Shown in pieces: positions 63,404-64,000 of a stretch of 64,000 bases of DNA. The notes under the pieces were generated by a model, which was not told where the DNA came from, made no database searches, and saw only the letters and a program-made list of their open reading frames with translations. Where the stretch lies: positions 1 through 64,000 of the forward strand of contig NZ_JZEF01000004.1 in the NCBI RefSeq assembly GCF_001013475.1, read 5' to 3'. Each line of letters begins with the position of its first letter. The stretch's first letter is position 1. A program made the position numbers and the translations under genes. Source of the stretch: Xanthomonas arboricola pv. juglandis. Lineage in GTDB: Bacteria; Pseudomonadota; Gammaproteobacteria; Xanthomonadales; Xanthomonadaceae.

Positions 63404-64000
63404 TCAGCGCTTCATCGAACTGAAGAACTCGTCGTTGGACTTGGTGGTCTTCATCTTGTCCAGCAGGAATTCCATCGCCGCGATTTCGTCCATCGGGTGC
63501 AGCAGCTTGCGCAGGATCCAGATCTTCTGCAGCAGCTCCGGCTCGATCAGCAGGTCTTCGCGACGCGTGCCCGAGCGGTTGATGTCGATCGCCGGATAGA
63601 CGCGCTTTTCGGTGATGCGACGGTTCAGATGCACTTCGCTGTTGCCGGTGCCCTTGAACTCTTCGTAGATCACCTCGTCCATCTTGCTGCCGGTTTCCAC
63701 CAGCGCCGTGGCGATGATGGTCAGCGAGCCGCCTTCTTCCACGTTACGGGCCGCACCGAAGAAGCGCTTCGGACGGTGCAGCGCGTTGGCGTCCACACCG
63801 CCGGTGAGCACCTTGCCGGAGCTGGGCACCACGTTGTTGTAGGCGCGTGCCAGACGGGTGATCGAGTCGAGCAGGATCACCACGTCCTTCTTGTGCTCGA
63901 CCAGGCGCTTGGCCCGCTCGATCACCATCTCGGCGACCTGCACGTGGCGCGCGGCCGGTTCGTCGAAGGTGGAGGAGATGACCTCGCCGCGCACGGTGCG
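63404..64000 (-). CDS. rho: Transcription termination factor Rho (3' part)
   Basis: Rho is the hexameric RNA helicase that ends many transcripts. The window holds the last 198 codons or so; the start lies to the right. Visible ATPase elements are the Walker B region [20 protein letters not shown] and the loop with [20 protein letters not shown], then [19 protein letters not shown] and the C-terminal signature [12 protein letters not shown]. The stop is intact. Its terminator is interrupted by the IS4 element. Confidence 0.97.
   Translation of the reverse strand, partial: RTVRGEVISSTFDEPAARHVQVAEMVIERAKRLVEHKKDVVILLDSITRLARAYNNVVPSSGKVLTGGVDANALHRPKRFFGAARNVEEGGSLTIIATALVETGSKMDEVIYEEFKGTGNSEVHLNRRITEKRVYPAIDINRSGTRREDLLIEPELLQKIWILRKLLHPMDEIAAMEFLLDKMKTTKSNDEFFSSMKR

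Overview
This GC-rich window has the gene content and repeat signature of a Xanthomonas chromosome (Gammaproteobacteria, Xanthomonadaceae). The evidence is a putA without a DNA-binding domain, a complete aa3-type cytochrome oxidase and heme A cluster, a monomeric isocitrate dehydrogenase next to aceK, a YdcJ/HglS enzyme, many GGGAATC-type intergenic repeats, and roughly 100-bp composite palindromes of a kind I associate with this genus. The species cannot be fixed from the sequence alone. I saw no tRNA, rRNA or CRISPR array.

Layout. 1-0.6 kb: a terminator, a hexanucleotide repeat and a 14-codon relic of mutM. 0.6-3.8 kb: putA. 4.1-12.6 kb: cytochrome c oxidase subunits and assembly factors in one direction (DUF2244 gene, ctaC, ctaD, small ORF, ctaG, ctaE, SURF1, Sco-like protein, ctaA, ctaB), interrupted only by a reverse-strand DUF2909 gene. 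12.8-17.2 kb: a thioredoxin lipoprotein, a bile-acid-type symporter and a lipase. 17.3-21.6 kb: the macromolecular-synthesis group dnaG, yihY-type gene, yqeY, rpsU, with a decayed second copy of the dnaG 3' end downstream. 21.8-30.2 kb: tsaD, folB, a GH3 beta-glucosidase, a sugar dehydrogenase, yiaA, two stress-type small proteins and an amino-acid permease.

30.2-37.5 kb is rich in peptidoglycan-peptide enzymes: an L,D-transpeptidase-fold protein, a dipeptide epimerase, an NlpC/P60 peptidase, an AmiD-like amidase and a DdpX/VanX-like D-Ala-D-Ala dipeptidase. A TTAA-flanked IS5-family element has destroyed a radical-SAM gene here. Two tiny ORFs lie between the epimerase gene and the radical-SAM remnant. 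37.5-43.8 kb: small envelope or calcium-binding proteins, a HAD hydrolase and hglS. 43.8-44.8 kb is gene-free and repeat-rich. 44.8-52.6 kb: an mdtABC-like RND efflux operon with a 16-bp palindrome near its promoter region. 52.9-61.8 kb: an M20 amidohydrolase, queF, a LysM protein, a lipoprotein, icd, aceK and a TonB-domain-like protein.

The right edge holds the 3' half of rho. An IS4-family element has inserted exactly into the loop of the rho-proximal terminator, duplicating 11 bp of it. The two IS insertions, the truncated radical-SAM gene, the split terminator, the mutM relic and the dnaG relic show that this otherwise housekeeping region has been rearranged in several places.
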